64,000 nucleotides of DNA from Plantago ovata (GCA_028274465.1 CM051456.1:106987348-107051347), one strand, 5' to 3'; counted from the first letter of the stretch, positions 15,748 through 29,281 are shown. Made by a program: numbers and translations. Notes: generated from the letters alone by a model not told the origin.

Positions 15748-16284
15748 TATATTACATCGATTTTGTCAATAATACTTCATATTTATCATGAACCGTACCA
15801 GTTGTGTGGTGACAGTGACATAAACACACACCATGCATAAGCCCAGTTCGATCCTGGGGTGTCACACTAGCCCCTTCCAGTATTGAATAGCCGGTGCGAA
15901 AGATATCCCGATGCACGGACTCTCAAATGTATAGCATGGTGGATAGGATACTGATAGTATTGTAAAACATTGAAATTGTTTTCATTTTTCATAAAGGTGC
16001 AAAAAGCAAGATTATCCAGTCCAAGAAAGGACACTTCTTTTCTTTAGGGTCATCAATCATCTTTCATAACACGTTTTTAGTGTATTGCTAGTGCCACTTT
16101 ATTTGTTGTTTTTATTTTCTCTTTTCGTGCAAATCATCATGCTTCTTGCATATAGTCCTTTTTCTGTTGTACATACATCTTGTCCCACAATTTGTTTGAA
16201 ATGTGTTTCATCCAAGATAGATTAACCCAATACAAACATGAATTGTCACCTACTATTTACATTTTCTCCTACATTTTCTACAAT
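15748..16284. other. Intergenic, no gene seen
   Basis: No open frame or repeat that I can name. The right edge is likely the 3' UTR of the RING-H2 gene. Confidence 0.6.
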
Positions 16285-17753
16285 TCAAACTCGTCGCGAA
16301 AACTGAGCATCAGGTGTGCTGGAACTTGGAGTTGATACGGTCACTACCACCACGGCTCTACAGAGTGGGCAAGTTGAATTCTTGCGGAGCCAATGACGGA
16401 TGCAGTCTGCGTGGAACATGTGCTTGCACGACGTAACTTGCAGCAGCTCCTCTTTCAGCTCGAATTCTCCCAAGCAAACACAACACCTGTTTCATTTTTC
16501 AACCAAAACAGTTAACCAACAAAGTAAAGTTTCATGGAAAAAGAAGTGCTTAGGTACTTTCTTGGGGTCATCTATTATTATACTCCAAGAAAGTTCAAAC
16601 TGATTAACCTACAAAGTCCCTCCACCACAATGAACCTACTTTGTCTTTATTCTTCTTTACCACAGAAGGTATAACAGTAAAGAGCGGACAACATTAAATA
16701 TTCTGGTGACCTAACAAGACAAAAAGTTCCAATGCCTTCAGAATCTGGGTGTTTTCTAAGGAAGCTAAAAGCAGCAAATCATACTCAGATCTCTCGGTGA
16801 GATAGTAGAACCATGTAACAAACTCAAAAATTTTGTCATGCAATTTCGCGGAAAGAGCGAATTTTTTCCCTTCCCACCAAGAATTAGAGCGGGAATATAC
16901 GTTAAAGTGAGGTCTGTTAAATTTAACCAGCAGCAAAGCAAAACTGTTAGTGTTCCAAGGGCTCATGTACTTTAAAAAGAACTTTGCAAGTTTTGCTTTG
17001 AATCTTGCAAAACTGCTTCAAACTTGTCCCAACAAATACAGTGATGTTTGGTGTTGAAAAAGAGCTCTTTTTCTAGGCTCTTTGAAACTGAAAAGAAAAT
17101 GTTGGTTTCAAACCAGCTTCAAGTTTCTCTAGTCTGCAGTCAAACATTGTTTCAATACTTCTTGCACAATGCACACACTCCACAAATTCTTAAACTGAGT
17201 CACTTTTACATGCTTTCTTTCATCCCAAAATAAAACCAAACCTGATCATCCAATTCAATCAGGAAAAACGAATTCCAGCCTGATTACCATATGTATGCAC
17301 AAAATGATCGACGCATCATATGAAGTACTTATGAAAGGAAAACTTACATTGAATCCCTTGCTTCCACACATTCATCAAATGAGATTATACACAGCTTGTT
17401 CTTCACGTCATTTTTCAAATCAGGGTCCAAACTCTGTTTGAAAACAAAAAAAAAAAAAAAAAAAAAAAAAACCAATCAGAATCACATAAAATTCATTGGA
17501 AATCAGTAGAGAACATGAAAGGGTAAAGTGAATGCACCATTGAGCCGCTAGCATCATTCGTAGTCCTCGGAAGAACTGGCCTGGTGTACAAGTCCCTCGA
17601 AGATATTCTCTTGAGGTAGAACAAGTAGAACAACATAAACAGAATGATTGACAAGAAGACTGGAATTGAGAATATAAAAGCTTGGTAGAGCTTCAGTTGG
17701 ATCACTTGGGGATATTGGTGAGGAGGAGCTGGAGACTGAAGAGTACTCATCAA
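16285..17753 (-). CDS. RHA4A: RING-H2 membrane E3 ubiquitin ligase, RHA4A-like
   Basis: Three exons (17753-17538, 17433-17348, 16486-16285) give 167 aa. The N-terminus has HQYPQVIQLKLYQAFIFSIP, then a single hydrophobic segment (VFLSIILFMLFYLFYL) followed by the basic residues KR, a likely membrane anchor with the C-terminus in the cytosol. After a linker (LDPDLKNDVKNKL...) comes a C3H2C3 RING-H2 finger, CCVCLGEFELKEEL then CKHMFHADCIRHWL and CPLCR. All eight zinc ligands are present. Length and layout match Arabidopsis RHA4A, a small ATL-type ligase that recruits E2 enzymes. Substrates are unknown. Intron 1 contains a long A-tract (about 17443-17470). The upstream in-frame Met (MMSTL) is taken as start because it precedes the conserved N-terminus directly. 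Confidence 0.87.
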
Positions 17754-17789
17754 GTTTACTCAAAGCTGTAGGCTTTAAAGTATACAAAA

Positions 17790-20408
17790 TAAAAAACTTA
17801 GCTCTGGCAATGGGTTAGGCAACTGAATATAAAGATATTTGCAAGACTATAAAGCGACTTAACAGTATAATGCAACTTTTCACATAAAGAAGGCATTGTA
17901 TAACTTACTAACTTAAGGTAACATTGTGGCCTTGTTAGTCTACACTTTATCTAATTAGGTTATTGGCTTATTTTATGAGTGAAAAGCAGCTAAGGTTCGA
18001 AATTTACTCACATTATTCACTGAGACCACCTTATCAAGAAACATGATTTGGCACATGTACCTACTCTTTTCCTAAATCCCATCCAGCAAGTCGTACAAAA
18101 CAAAACAAAACACTATCAAATAAAGTGAATCTAATCAAACAAACTATAAAGTACAATAATACAATAATGCAAGTTTGCTAATAAAGAAGTCACAATAGGC
18201 CTGGAAAGAGCTTTTTGAGATGAAACAACGTATCTTTGTGTCAAACTTTTGTGCTGTGGGACAAGTCCACTGAACATTATGGTCCCATTAGCAATCCATC
18301 CTCCTAACCAGCATTAGTACAATAAGAGAGAAAACAAAATATGCCCCAATTACAGATGCAGATAGCAAGCAAAGATTTTGATTAGATTGTTGAACAAATT
18401 ACCAGCTATCTTGAGCTTGAGGGAACCGAATTCGCAAAGGGCTGATAAGAAAGCACCGTCACTTCATTTCAAGTTCAGGAATAGCAGCAGCATCAGGTTC
18501 TCCATCGCATAAATCGTCAAACCAATGAAGACAATCTTTTCAAAGAGCCTTAACATGATGGTTGATGAGATTACTTAAAGCTCACCAAATCCACCTGAGG
18601 TCCTGTTTTGTTTTCCAACTAGCAAGAGCGTGGGGCCTGTTTTCGGAAATTTTTTATATTCCACTAAGAACTGTGTACAAGTATAAGGTATATCACCTGC
18701 AAAGCAGATTGATGGCTTCCTGGTATTCTCCCATCACTGATGTTGAGTACTGTTATTTGTGGGTACTATGATGAAGACAGTCATCCACTTGTACAGTGAA
18801 AATATTAGTAAGACTTATCATTTCTATGATTGTTACCTAGACCAAACATCTTACTGACCCACATAATCAATTATTCCCCTAATTGTATAGAAACTGTTTA
18901 GTTGGGGTGGTTAATAGGGCATTATCTTCCTTAAAGTTGAACCAGGACGACAATTATCTAAGTAATTCTGCAACACACAAGGAACTGGTGATAACGCAGC
19001 AGGTTAGTGCAAACCAGAAGGAAGTTTCTGCAATGACTTAAGATACGCACGCTCAGTACAGAGAGACCCAGGGTATAGCAAAAAACACCCCTACATCACT
19101 TTGGAGAAACACACTTGCTCTGGCATCAGCTAGTCACTCTTAAAGATTGCGAAAGTATGTATTCCACCAGCAATCACACTAAAGTGAGTAATGACAGGAG
19201 AATCTCTTTATTTAATTAAAAATATCTCCACAATCTACATCCACTAGACCAAGATTTAAAATAGGGAAATGGAAAGATATCTATCTAATAAGATAAAGAA
19301 AAAGCTAATTGTGCAGTGCAGCCCAAGGTCCAATATTATCAGTAAAACCTGCAGACATAAATAGAAGCCATAAACTGGTTAACAGAATGATTCATACACT
19401 GAGAGTCTACACAAGAATTTGATGTTACTAGATCTCGGACTGGCTCTTGCTCTTCCATTTTAATGGTTCGGTTTCAGTGGAGAACACGATCACGTCTGCA
19501 AGAAAAGCAGGAAAACAGAGAGCTAATTTCACCTCTGCCAAAGGGATTAATACAATAACCTAGTATTATCCAGAAGAAACACGTTATTCATATTTGAGAA
19601 CGTTTCAGGTCTGTATTCACATCAATCTACATGATATAAAGTGTGATAAAGCCAGATGTCCCCTTATATCACATCTACCACTCAGCTTTACCGCGTACAA
19701 GGATAGCATGTATATATGCTTACTTTATTGAGCACGTCAAAATACCATTATCGATTTGTTTAAGGCTTCAGTGTTTCATACAGATGAACAACAAAAGCAG
19801 GGCAAATAGATCAGTACATGAAGGTTAATAATACATTAAAGATTGACCCTTGTCAGTTGTCATAGAAACTATGGATCCTTTTATCAGGCACTTTGAGTCA
19901 TTGAGATTCAATCATCAAATGCATAGGAAACAGGAATACAGATTTCTCCATACAAAAACAAGAGTCAAGTTACATTACACAGGCATATGATATTAGACAA
20001 CATCTGTAACAAAACTTAATTCAAAGATTCCTCAGCAATTGGACTATAAAGCTCAAAGAGTAAATATACAAAAATGAAGAAGTGCGAGAGAAGAGTGGAC
20101 AACAATAATGAAATATAAAACTAGAGCATATTGCTTTGTAAGAAAAAATCTAACACTTCTGACTTCACATAAAATCTTCTAAATGGCAAGTGATATTTGG
20201 TGGGACTATGACAGCCTTAAATTCACCAAGTGGCCAGGCCTCACACTTTGTTCATTGTTCATAGGCAATAAATCCTCATACTTGGTAGAGATATACTCAG
20301 AAATAGTAGTACAATCCTTGTAACAAAAGCACTAACAAGTTCACCGCAGAAATATAATAACACAAAATTGTCTCCATGCTACAAAACTAACAGTATGGAT
20401 CCCTTAGC
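17790..20408. other. Long intergenic region between RHA4A-like and PPR genes
   Basis: No protein family is recognisable. Sequence is of average composition and may contain spliced 3'-UTR exons of the PPR gene (PPR genes often have them) or the 5' UTR and promoter of the RING-H2 gene. No clear repeat seen. Confidence 0.5.
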
Positions 20409-22208
20409 TTACAGTTTATCAGCCAGCTGGTCAGCAGAACTTTTCTTCACGACACCTCGGGAGCACAACTCGTCCAATAACTCTAAAGCTTCATCTGTGT
20501 ACCCTTCATAACCAAGTCCTTCAATCAAGATAGTGTATGTGGACTCAGTAGGCTTGCATCCTTTTGATACCATATCAGCATAAAAATCAATCGCACGATC
20601 TGTTTGACGAGCCTTGCAAAGTCCTAACATGACCGAATTGTATGTGATAGCATTAGGCCTGACACGCATACCTTCCAAGTCCCGGACGAACTTAATAGCT
20701 TCCTCAACCCTTCCTTCTCTACTAAGTCCAGCCACAAGTGAAGAATATGTGATAGTATCAGGCTTGAGACCGCTTTCTTGCATCTCAGCCAACAACTGCA
20801 TAGCACGTTCTGTCTTTCCCATCCTGGAAAGCCCGTCAATTACTGTATTATAGGTAATCAAAACCGGAGAACAACCTTTGCTACTCAGCTGATTAAGAAG
20901 CTCAACAGCAATATCAACCTTTCCATCTTTACACAAAGCTCTAAGCAAGGTGTTATAAGTCACAATATCAGGATAACAACCCCGTGACACCATTTTCTCT
21001 AGAAACTCAATCGCCCGATCCATTTTCTTCTCTTTGCAAAATCCATGAAGCAACGGATTATAACTCAATAAATTCGGAGTACAGCCATGTTTAGGCATCT
21101 TCTCGAGAATATCAATAGCTCGACCAAGTAACCCCATCCTACATAAATAATTGATCAAAATATTAAAAGTAACAACACTTGGCGAACAGACTTTTCTAAG
21201 CATCTGTCCGAAAAACTTCTCAGCTTCCATCCACCTTCCCGTACTGCACATGCTCCGCAAGATAATATTATGAGTGATTACATTAGGTTGGCAGCCATAC
21301 GATGGCATATCATTCAAGAACTTGATAGCTTCATCCAATTTCCCTTCTTTGCAAATCCCATTTATAAGGACATTGTACGTAACTACATCTGGCTTACAAC
21401 CTTTGCTTCTCATTTCATCCAAGAGCTCCATAGCTTTATCAACCCCACTTTCCTTGCAAGTAGCTTCAATCAATATCGTATAAGTTATGACATCAGGATA
21501 ACACTTCTTCTGCAACTGGCGATCAAGAACTTCCCTAGCTTGTTTCAGCTTCCCATTATCACACAAAGAACGGAGTATGGTATTATACGTAACAACATCA
21601 GGAGCAATGCACATTCGATCCAAGACTTTCAAAGCATTGTAAACCTCCCCCGACTTACAATACCCACTAATCAACACATTGTAAGATATAACATCAGGAA
21701 CCGCCCCCGAGTGTTCAAGAATCTCCATAACCCTCGCAGCCTTCTTCGTCTTACCCGTTCTACAAAATCCCCGAATCAAACTAGTACACGGGATAATATC
21801 GGGCATTTCACCCCGCGAAACCATGGTTTCAAGATGGCTGAACCCCTCCTCCAACTCACCTTTTCTAACCAACCCACGGAGATAATTATTACTCTCAAAC
21901 TCATCAAAATGACCTTGCCCTGCCCTCTTCTGCCCCTGACCTTGCCCTTGCCCATTGGATGGCCTTAACCTACCATTATTACTGCGGACATTTTCAACAG
22001 TTGAAGTAGCTAAGACTCTAGCAAAGCCATGTTTTTGCTTCTTCCCCAGAAGAAGACCATTGGCCGAGGGTAAATTAGTACAGTGAAAAATCCTATCTTT
22101 GGGGTACTTGGAAGTATGATTATGCAAGAAATTATAGTGAAAAGAAGGAAAATCTTGATGGGTTTGGTGGGTATTTGTAGGAATGGTTAACTCCATGGCT
22201 AAACCCAC
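20409..22208 (-). CDS. P-class pentatricopeptide repeat protein (At1g09900-like)
   Basis: Intronless 599-aa ORF. The first ~100 residues are Ser/Asn/Gln/Lys-rich, including a short Gly-Gln run, compatible with an organelle transit peptide. From about residue 105 to 580 there are roughly 13 tandem 35-residue PPR motifs of the P type (for example PDVISYNVLISGYCKSGEV, PDVVTYNTILRSLCDNGK, PDTITYSSLVAGLSREGR). Each carries the Tyr-Asn or Tyr-Thr pair that helps set RNA base choice. There are no E, DYW or SMR tails, so a role in RNA stability, splicing or translation in plastids or mitochondria is more likely than editing. Length and motif order agree with Arabidopsis At1g09900 (about 600 aa). No defects seen. 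Confidence 0.93.
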   Translation of the reverse strand: MGLAMELTIPTNTHQTHQDFPSFHYNFLHNHTSKYPKDRIFHCTNLPSANGLLLGKKQKHGFARVLATSTVENVRSNNGRLRPSNGQGQGQGQKRAGQGHFDEFESNNYLRGLVRKGELEEGFSHLETMVSRGEMPDIIPCTSLIRGFCRTGKTKKAARVMEILEHSGAVPDVISYNVLISGYCKSGEVYNALKVLDRMCIAPDVVTYNTILRSLCDNGKLKQAREVLDRQLQKKCYPDVITYTILIEATCKESGVDKAMELLDEMRSKGCKPDVVTYNVLINGICKEGKLDEAIKFLNDMPSYGCQPNVITHNIILRSMCSTGRWMEAEKFFGQMLRKVCSPSVVTFNILINYLCRMGLLGRAIDILEKMPKHGCTPNLLSYNPLLHGFCKEKKMDRAIEFLEKMVSRGCYPDIVTYNTLLRALCKDGKVDIAVELLNQLSSKGCSPVLITYNTVIDGLSRMGKTERAMQLLAEMQESGLKPDTITYSSLVAGLSREGRVEEAIKFVRDLEGMRVRPNAITYNSVMLGLCKARQTDRAIDFYADMVSKGCKPTESTYTILIEGLGYEGYTDEALELLDELCSRGVVKKSSADQLADKL

Positions 22209-22360
22209 TAAAATGTTGAAGCTTTGAAATGCTTATTACTACTATACTAGTACAAGATAAGCAAAATGAGAGTAGCGAAATTGATGATATATCGAAAGCT
22301 GTGAAGTGAAGAAAGCTTACTGCTGTATTAATGGCTTCTCATAATCTCAAACAGTCTAAC

Positions 22361-22381
22361 AGATAGATAGATAGATAGATA
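22361..22381. repeat. (GATA)n microsatellite
   Basis: About five AGAT/GATA units in the presumed 5' UTR or promoter of the PPR gene. Confidence 0.95.
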
Positions 22382-22908
22382 ACAGCAGCGGCGAGTAGGT
22401 AATTCTGGTTCCTGGAATATCCGCCCTCTCTCTCTACCTGCCGCCATGCCTCTGATGCTGTTGCTTCTTTCTTATCCGCTGCTCTGATTTGTTTTGGGCT
22501 GGATCTGTTCACGTGAATTGGAATTGCTGGGCTAGCCCATTTCTGAGTGAGAAAACTAAAAAGCCCATTAATTATTTTCAGTATTGAGAGATATTTTGTA
22601 AATTACTCCCTCCCATCTTTGATACTTACGTTTTAAAAAAGGAAAATATTAAACGTCGGAACATAAATTTACTAAATGTTGAAAATTTATTGTAAATTAC
22701 ATAAAATATCTATAAATTTATAATTTTACAAATTAACCCAATACTTTTAAAATCATCACAATTCCAACTTAAATAAATCAAGCCTCTAAATCAATAACCT
22801 AATCAACATATTTCAATTCAACTTGAAGAACACACCAAGAGATATCATCAAACTCAAATCAAGGTTAGTTCTTTAATTTTTTTTATTTTTAAAGTATATG
22901 TGTGGCGT

Positions 22909-23088
22909 ATATGGGCGGCGGAAAACCACCGCCGCCCATATTAAGGCCGAGCAGCCGCGGCTGCTCGGCCGGAACAGCAGGCCGCTGGCCTGCTGTTCGG
23001 TCGGAACAGCGGCCTGCTGTTCGGTCAGAACAGCAGGCTGGCCTGCTGTTCTGTCGGAACAGCAGGCCAGCTGGCCTGCTGTTCCGAC
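22909..23088. repeat. Hairpin array in left TIR of MULE 2
   Basis: Consecutive perfect palindromes: 22909-22941 (13-bp arms), 22945-22970 (26 bp, no loop), 22972-22998 (12-bp arms), about 23004-23022 (7-bp arms), about 23028-23051 (10-bp arms), and 23053-23088 (36 bp, 18-bp arms, no loop). Units share GAACAGCAGGCC and GGCCTGCTGTTC. Flanked on the right by T-rich DNA and (TA)n. Confidence 0.9.
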
Positions 23089-23142
23089 CGAAGTCTTTTT
23101 TTATTTTTTTTATTTTTTTTTTATTTTTTTAATTTTTTTTTG

Positions 23143-23252
<110 letters not shown>

Positions 23253-23421
23253 AATTACATCAAACTTCAACTTGTTATATTAATTGATCTTCATATTTTA
23301 TTGATGCACACATTTCTCATGTCCCCTTATAATTTGATAATAAATTAATGACTTATTGTATATATACGTAGTTGTAGAGATATTGATTGTTCATTCTAAT
23401 CTTACTTTGTTGTATTTATAG

Positions 23422-25735
23422 ATGGATAAGGGTGGAAAGAAAGGATATTGGGAAGATGTTGGTGGTGGACGCTTGCAAGGAAGGGTTGTTACTCAATCAA
23501 ACCGTAAGCGTGCAGAAGAAGGACGTAGGCTTCCTGTTGAGGCCAAAGCAAGGGCTACGAGGGATGACATGGAGCAGGAAAGTGAGAGTACCCAAGTGCA
23601 TGAACAGTCTGCACGTGCAACTGAGACCATGGTGGATAGTTCCGATGATGATGATACTTCGATATCTAGTGGTACACTTAAAGATATGGAGAGAGATGCA
23701 TATCTTGATAACCTTCGCAGTAAAGGTAAAGGGATTAATCGCCATGAGATTGCTAGTGATGAGGAAGACGATGAAGAAACTTATGATAATTTGCAAGGTA
23801 ATTCAATTTCTTGTGATTTTATCAGTTAATATTGTTTAGGTTCATCTTTTTAATTTTTTCTTTATTTAGGGCCGAGAGAACATATTCATGGTGACATGGA
23901 GGGTAATGTGCATGGTAGCCCGATGAGTTTGGGAGTTGATGGAGGGCCAGTACTAAAGGAGTTATTGCCTTCGTTCAAACACCATATTGCATACCAAATA
24001 TGGCATAAGGGGGAGGTCAGTCAATTTTATGTTTGTGAGACTTGAATTATTATGTTGGTCACATAATATTTAATATTGTTGTAACATGTTTTGTTTTTTT
24101 TATAGGTCCTTAGGTGCTTGCATTGTCATTCAAGACATGCAAGATCAAAGAATCTCTCTATCCCAGAAAAAGATGCAAATTATGATGTATTGACATGGTT
24201 GAAGGAAAGTAGGCTATACCACCTGAAGGACTGTATGTACAAGTCTATTGACCACGCTCTTATATCAGCTTTTGTTGAGAGATGGCAGCCTGAGACCAAC
24301 TCCTTTCACATGCCATTCGGTGAGATGACCATCACTTTACACGATGTATGGTATATTCTACAGATCCCCGTGACTGGTAAGCCTGTGATTTCTAGTCGCA
24401 CGACTGAGGGTTTGATGACAGATATGGGACTTCTGCTGGAATTGCCTTTGGATGACAAATTGGGAAGGGAACTTGGTTGGAAGCATGGTCGGTGTGGGTT
24501 TGATGTATTGGAGAAGCGCCTAAAACAGGGTAATTTGAACAACAACTCTGTATTTTCAACGTACTTGTTGTGGCTCCTTGGCACGACATTGTTCGTTGAT
24601 AAGACAACCACTCTTGTCCACGCCGGTTTTCTAGAGTTTCTACATGAAAGTGATGGTGTTCAGAACTATGCATGGGGTGCAGCTACATTGGCCAACTTGT
24701 ACAGACAACTCGGAGAGGCATCACGAGCTGGATGCACCAACATTGTTGGTTGTCTCACACTTCTACAGGTTAGTGTCAGCGTCAGTGCTTTTTATCTAAT
24801 GTTGTCGTTATAATACTTATTATTGAATTAACATACAATGCATTAATTACAGGCTTGGATTTATGAATACTTCCCGCCTTTTCGTCCAAGGGGAAGAACA
24901 GATGTGGTAGATGGTCCTTGGGCAAAAAGATGGATACCGTCCCCAAACCGACTAGCTGAGCAGGAATCATTACTGAAGTCTATCCGTATTCAGTTGGACG
25001 AGTTGCGTGCCAACCAAGTAAGTTTCCTAGTTTACTTGAATTCTGACTTTAGTTCTGTTTGAATATTATCGTCAAATGTACAATTTTGTTTCGTACTCAG
25101 GTGAACTGGACACCATTTGGGGACAACCCTTCCCAGGAAATTCCGATAACACTGTTTGAGGGTATTCTACATTGTCGGAGTTACACCGAGCCATATATGC
25201 CAGATCGTGTCATGAGACAGTTTGGATATGGACAGTCTATTCCATTCGCACCAATTCATCCAGTAAAAGCTGTGAGGACAGAGACACCACGTCAATACAT
25301 TCTGGAACACCATGTCGACCGAACCATGTTTTTGAAATGGCGGAGCCACTTATGCAACCTATCACAGAGGTAACTATGACTACATGCAAATTTAAATGGT
25401 CTATTTAAAATTTTTCATTTGAAGACCATTATGACTAACTATATGTATCTTAATCTTTCAGGTCTGTGAGGCTTAATACATTTCAAATTGAGAGTGTTAC
25501 TACTGATTACCTACTTTGGTATATTCCTAGGACACATCCCAAGGTAAATAGAGAGGTTGTCCAGAATGCAGTTCAGGATAAGAATTCTGAAGCGGAATTA
25601 CTTATGACTATCACGGATATGGTCGCCCCATTCCATCCGCAGACCAATCCATCTCCCACTTATGATGACATGAAAAACCTTGTGCATCAACTGTCCCGTA
25701 TGCTAGTCAAGAAGCCTCGTAGGATAGTTGATTAG
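23422..25735 (+). CDS. Plant mobile domain (PMD) protein, MAIN-like, transposon-carried, intact
   Basis: Six exons join in frame to about 630 aa: 23422-23797, 23870-24015, 24106-24768, 24853-25017, 25101-25369 and 25462-25735. All introns are short GT-AG. The N-terminal ~170 residues are acidic and low-complexity (MVDSSDDDDTSISS). The PMD (aminotransferase-like plant mobile domain, PF10536) follows, with RHARSKNLSIPEKDANYDVL, ISAFVERWQPETNSFHMPFG, MTITLHDVWYILQIPVTGKP, then AWIYEYFPPFRP and NQVNWTPFGDN. Arabidopsis MAIN/MAIL1 are nuclear proteins needed for genome stability and silencing, and transposon-borne relatives are known. The gene lies inside MULE 2, convergent with the transposase. 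No stop or frameshift was seen, so it may be expressed; its role in transposition is unknown. Confidence 0.85.
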
Positions 25736-28700
25736 GCACTACAATGACCGTGTCTTTTATGTTTTAGTTTAATTTGTGTTCCGGATACTCAAACCCTTTG
25801 ACGTTTGTGTTTTTCTATGTGTTTGTTTTGGACCTAAATTATTATTTTTTGGATGTTAGTTTATGTTTGTGAGACTTGAATTATTATTCTATGGGTGTTT
25901 CGAATGTTAGTTTGTGTTATTGCAATGCCACTATTTTACAAAAACTAACCACAAAAATAAATAATGGGGATTCTAAATAATTAGGAAAATTGTATAAGAT
26001 ATTGCAATCATAAATCAGAAATGTGAAAAGCTATTCTATGAAAAACTAACAAGAATTCATCATACTTTCCCTCTCTCTACATACCAATCTTTCCAATGAG
26101 CTACCTGTGGCACCCTATGATATTTCCAAAAAATGATGAAGTTCCCGATCGGGGCTCCTAGGTCCACGTGTATCACAAAGAAGTGGTTGCTGCTCATACC
26201 AATTGACCATTCTTCTGCGGGTGGATCTGGTCGTGGGTGTTCTAGATCAGCGCGCGATTCCCATGGTACGAATGTATAGCTACTATCTGCACGGTAACAA
26301 TGGATAACTTTCTGATACTTAGTCGCAACTGCTAGACCGAGTTCTGTCATACTCAACCAGTTAGGTTTATCGCATCCCCCAACAAAATGAGTCAAACTTA
26401 TAATTTGCCTTTGGTATTCAACACAACCTCCTGCAGATCAAGTCAAATAACAATTGAAAGTTTCATATTTATATTATATAATAAATAGCATTATGTACAT
26501 GTTTCAATGAAATAAAAATAGAAAAAAATTATGAGAAGGAAGCCAACATACCTGCAATGGCTATATACTTGTCTTTGTAAAGTCTCATCTCTTGAATTAT
26601 GTCCAGACGCACTTGAACCCATTTTTTCTGTGTCCCGTACCTATAGTGGGCTAGTGCTCGGTACCCACAATTCCCATCAGAGTCAACATTCAACCATCCT
26701 GTGATATAGTCTGCTAAACGAACCGGCATCCATGAGCTATATTCAAAGTTGAACAGTTGTTTCGTAGCCTTTTCCTTCTCATTCATCTTGTCCTTTTGAT
26801 TCTTCTCATCTTTCTGATCCTTCTTCTCATCCTTCTTCCTTTTATTCTTATCTTTCTTCTCATTTTTCTTCTCATCTTTCTGATCTTTCTTGTCATCCTT
26901 CTTCTTTTCCTTCTTATCTTTCTTTTCATTCTTATCTTTCTTCTCATCCTTCTTCTTCTCCTTCTCATATTCACTTTGGTATCTTTTCCCCTCAGCGTTA
27001 GGAGGTCGTCCTTTGTGCTTATGATGAATTGGCTCTTCAAATGTGGTTGACGCGGGGAACCTCATTTCATGGATATATTGAGATAACATCCTCTTCTGCA
27101 CGTCAGATGCACTTTCCTTGAAGCCTCTGAATGCTTCGTCACATATATCATCAACAGTGGCTTTTCTGGAATCATCCCAAGAATATTTCTTATCCAAATC
27201 AAGAGTTTTCCAGAATGGGTGAATATCAATTGGGTCGATTGGAGTATATTCATCTTCAAGCTTCTTCATGTGGCATGCACACATCAACCCATGTGTGCTG
27301 CGTAACTCACATATACAAATAGGAGCATCACCCCCGCTACATTTTGCGTCATAGCATCTTTTATTCTACTCCTCTAACTCGTTAGCCATCAACTGTATTG
27401 CATCATGCGAAACAATCCCACCAAGCCTTCGAAACAACAAATTTGCTCTACAATGATGAGACTCCTTCGTTCTATTCAGCTCGAAATCAGATCTAATATG
27501 ATTCAATTCATCTTCAACAATCTCGTGGATCTTCAAAAAAATGGTAGGAAAATTACTCCTCGCATTTCTAATCCAGGACTTCAGTTGAGCATGCGCACTT
27601 TCTACCCTGCAATAATATTAAAGATTGCATAATTGAATATGATAAATTTATGCAAGTGGTGTGCTTTTACGATAATGAAAGGACAATAGTAAATTAAGAA
27701 AATTGAGTCAATGGTACCTGTTGGTTGTTTGAGTTCCAAAATGTAGATATTTTCTTGTCCAGTACGACACAAAATTTTCATGATGCGGATCACACCATGT
27801 CTTCTTGACATACTCTCCAAATAGTGGTAAGAATCTCCAAGTATAAAGTAGCTCATCCACATGTTTTTCATATTCATCAACACTTTGTGAGTTCACAACC
27901 TTCTTCCACCTTGCCCTAACTGCCCTCTCATACTTTCGACTTCCAGAGTGTTTAACAAAATTCTTATGTACACATTCTGAAATGTGTCGCCTACAAAGTA
28001 GACGACCACTCTCCGGAAAAACAGTATCAATGGCGTTCATAAGGGCTTGCTCTCTATCTGTAACAAAAACACCTGGATACTCAACAGCACTAAAAAATTT
28101 CTTCAACTCTCTCATTATCCACACATAGCTATCCTCCTTTTCATGGTAGATGCATGCAAATGCAACATGAAAATTCTTACCGGTTGGCAATAAACCCATC
28201 ACTTGAACCAAAGGCATATTATATAGATTTGTTGCATATGTGGCATCCAAGAGAATAACATAAGGATATAGTCGAACCAAATCAACGCTATGATGGTGAG
28301 CAAAAAAAACTTCACCAACATGATTATTACCTGGTTCCTTTCGCTCATTATGATAGTAATGGTGATCGGAGAGTAACTTCAGAAAGTATTGCATCGTGGT
28401 TAGCCCATCCCTATCCTTGTTCTTGTTTTTGTGAATTGCATTGTACACATGTCTGATGTTGCTCACATTATCTTTATTCAACAACTTTACCTCTTGCAGG
28501 ATACTCTTTGGCTTCGTTCGAGTCATATACAACTTATGTATGTGTTCTAGCTCCGGTTCGCTCAACTTTGCCGCCGATGTATGCCAATTAGGGTGCTTCC
28601 CAAGTGCATGGTTATGCCTCCCTCTATTCTCGCTTGTGCGTACAACCCATGGACCATTATCACAATTTCTTTTTAGTTTCAACTGAAAGGGACATTCATT

Positions 28701-29147
28701 CTTCTTCGTCCCACTTGAATAGCGACTCACAACATTGACATTTTTACTCGTCGTCGCTCTGAACTTCCCACTACGTTCACAACCAAGGTAAATCCGATTT
28801 GCATGTGCTGTGACAACTGTGAAGTACATGTGATTTTCCCGACCAATTCGCCTAACTTCATCTTCTGCGGCTATTCTTGTAGGAAATTCTCCAAGACTAT
28901 TGAACAAGTAATTCATGTCATCATACATATGATCTTGCTCCTTATCATTCCCATCATCATTAACCTGAAAATAAAAATGTATACTAATCAATAAATTGAT
29001 ATATGAGATAAATACGTACATTTGTTCTAATAATTTGTAAAAAAAAAAACAGAAGCAACAACATATATATCATAAATGAAAATCAAATGTGTGCATCAAT
29101 AAAATATGAAGATCAATTAATATAACAAGTTGAAGTTTGATGTAATT

Positions 29148-29281
<134 letters not shown>

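Noticed and set aside
21270..21968. 232-aa plus-strand frame
   Set aside because: Shadow of the PPR gene; repetitive because the PPR motifs are.
26757..27050. Leucine/isoleucine-rich plus-strand frame that looks like membrane protein
   Set aside because: It is the antisense of the Lys/Glu/Asp-rich linker of the transposase-OTU gene.
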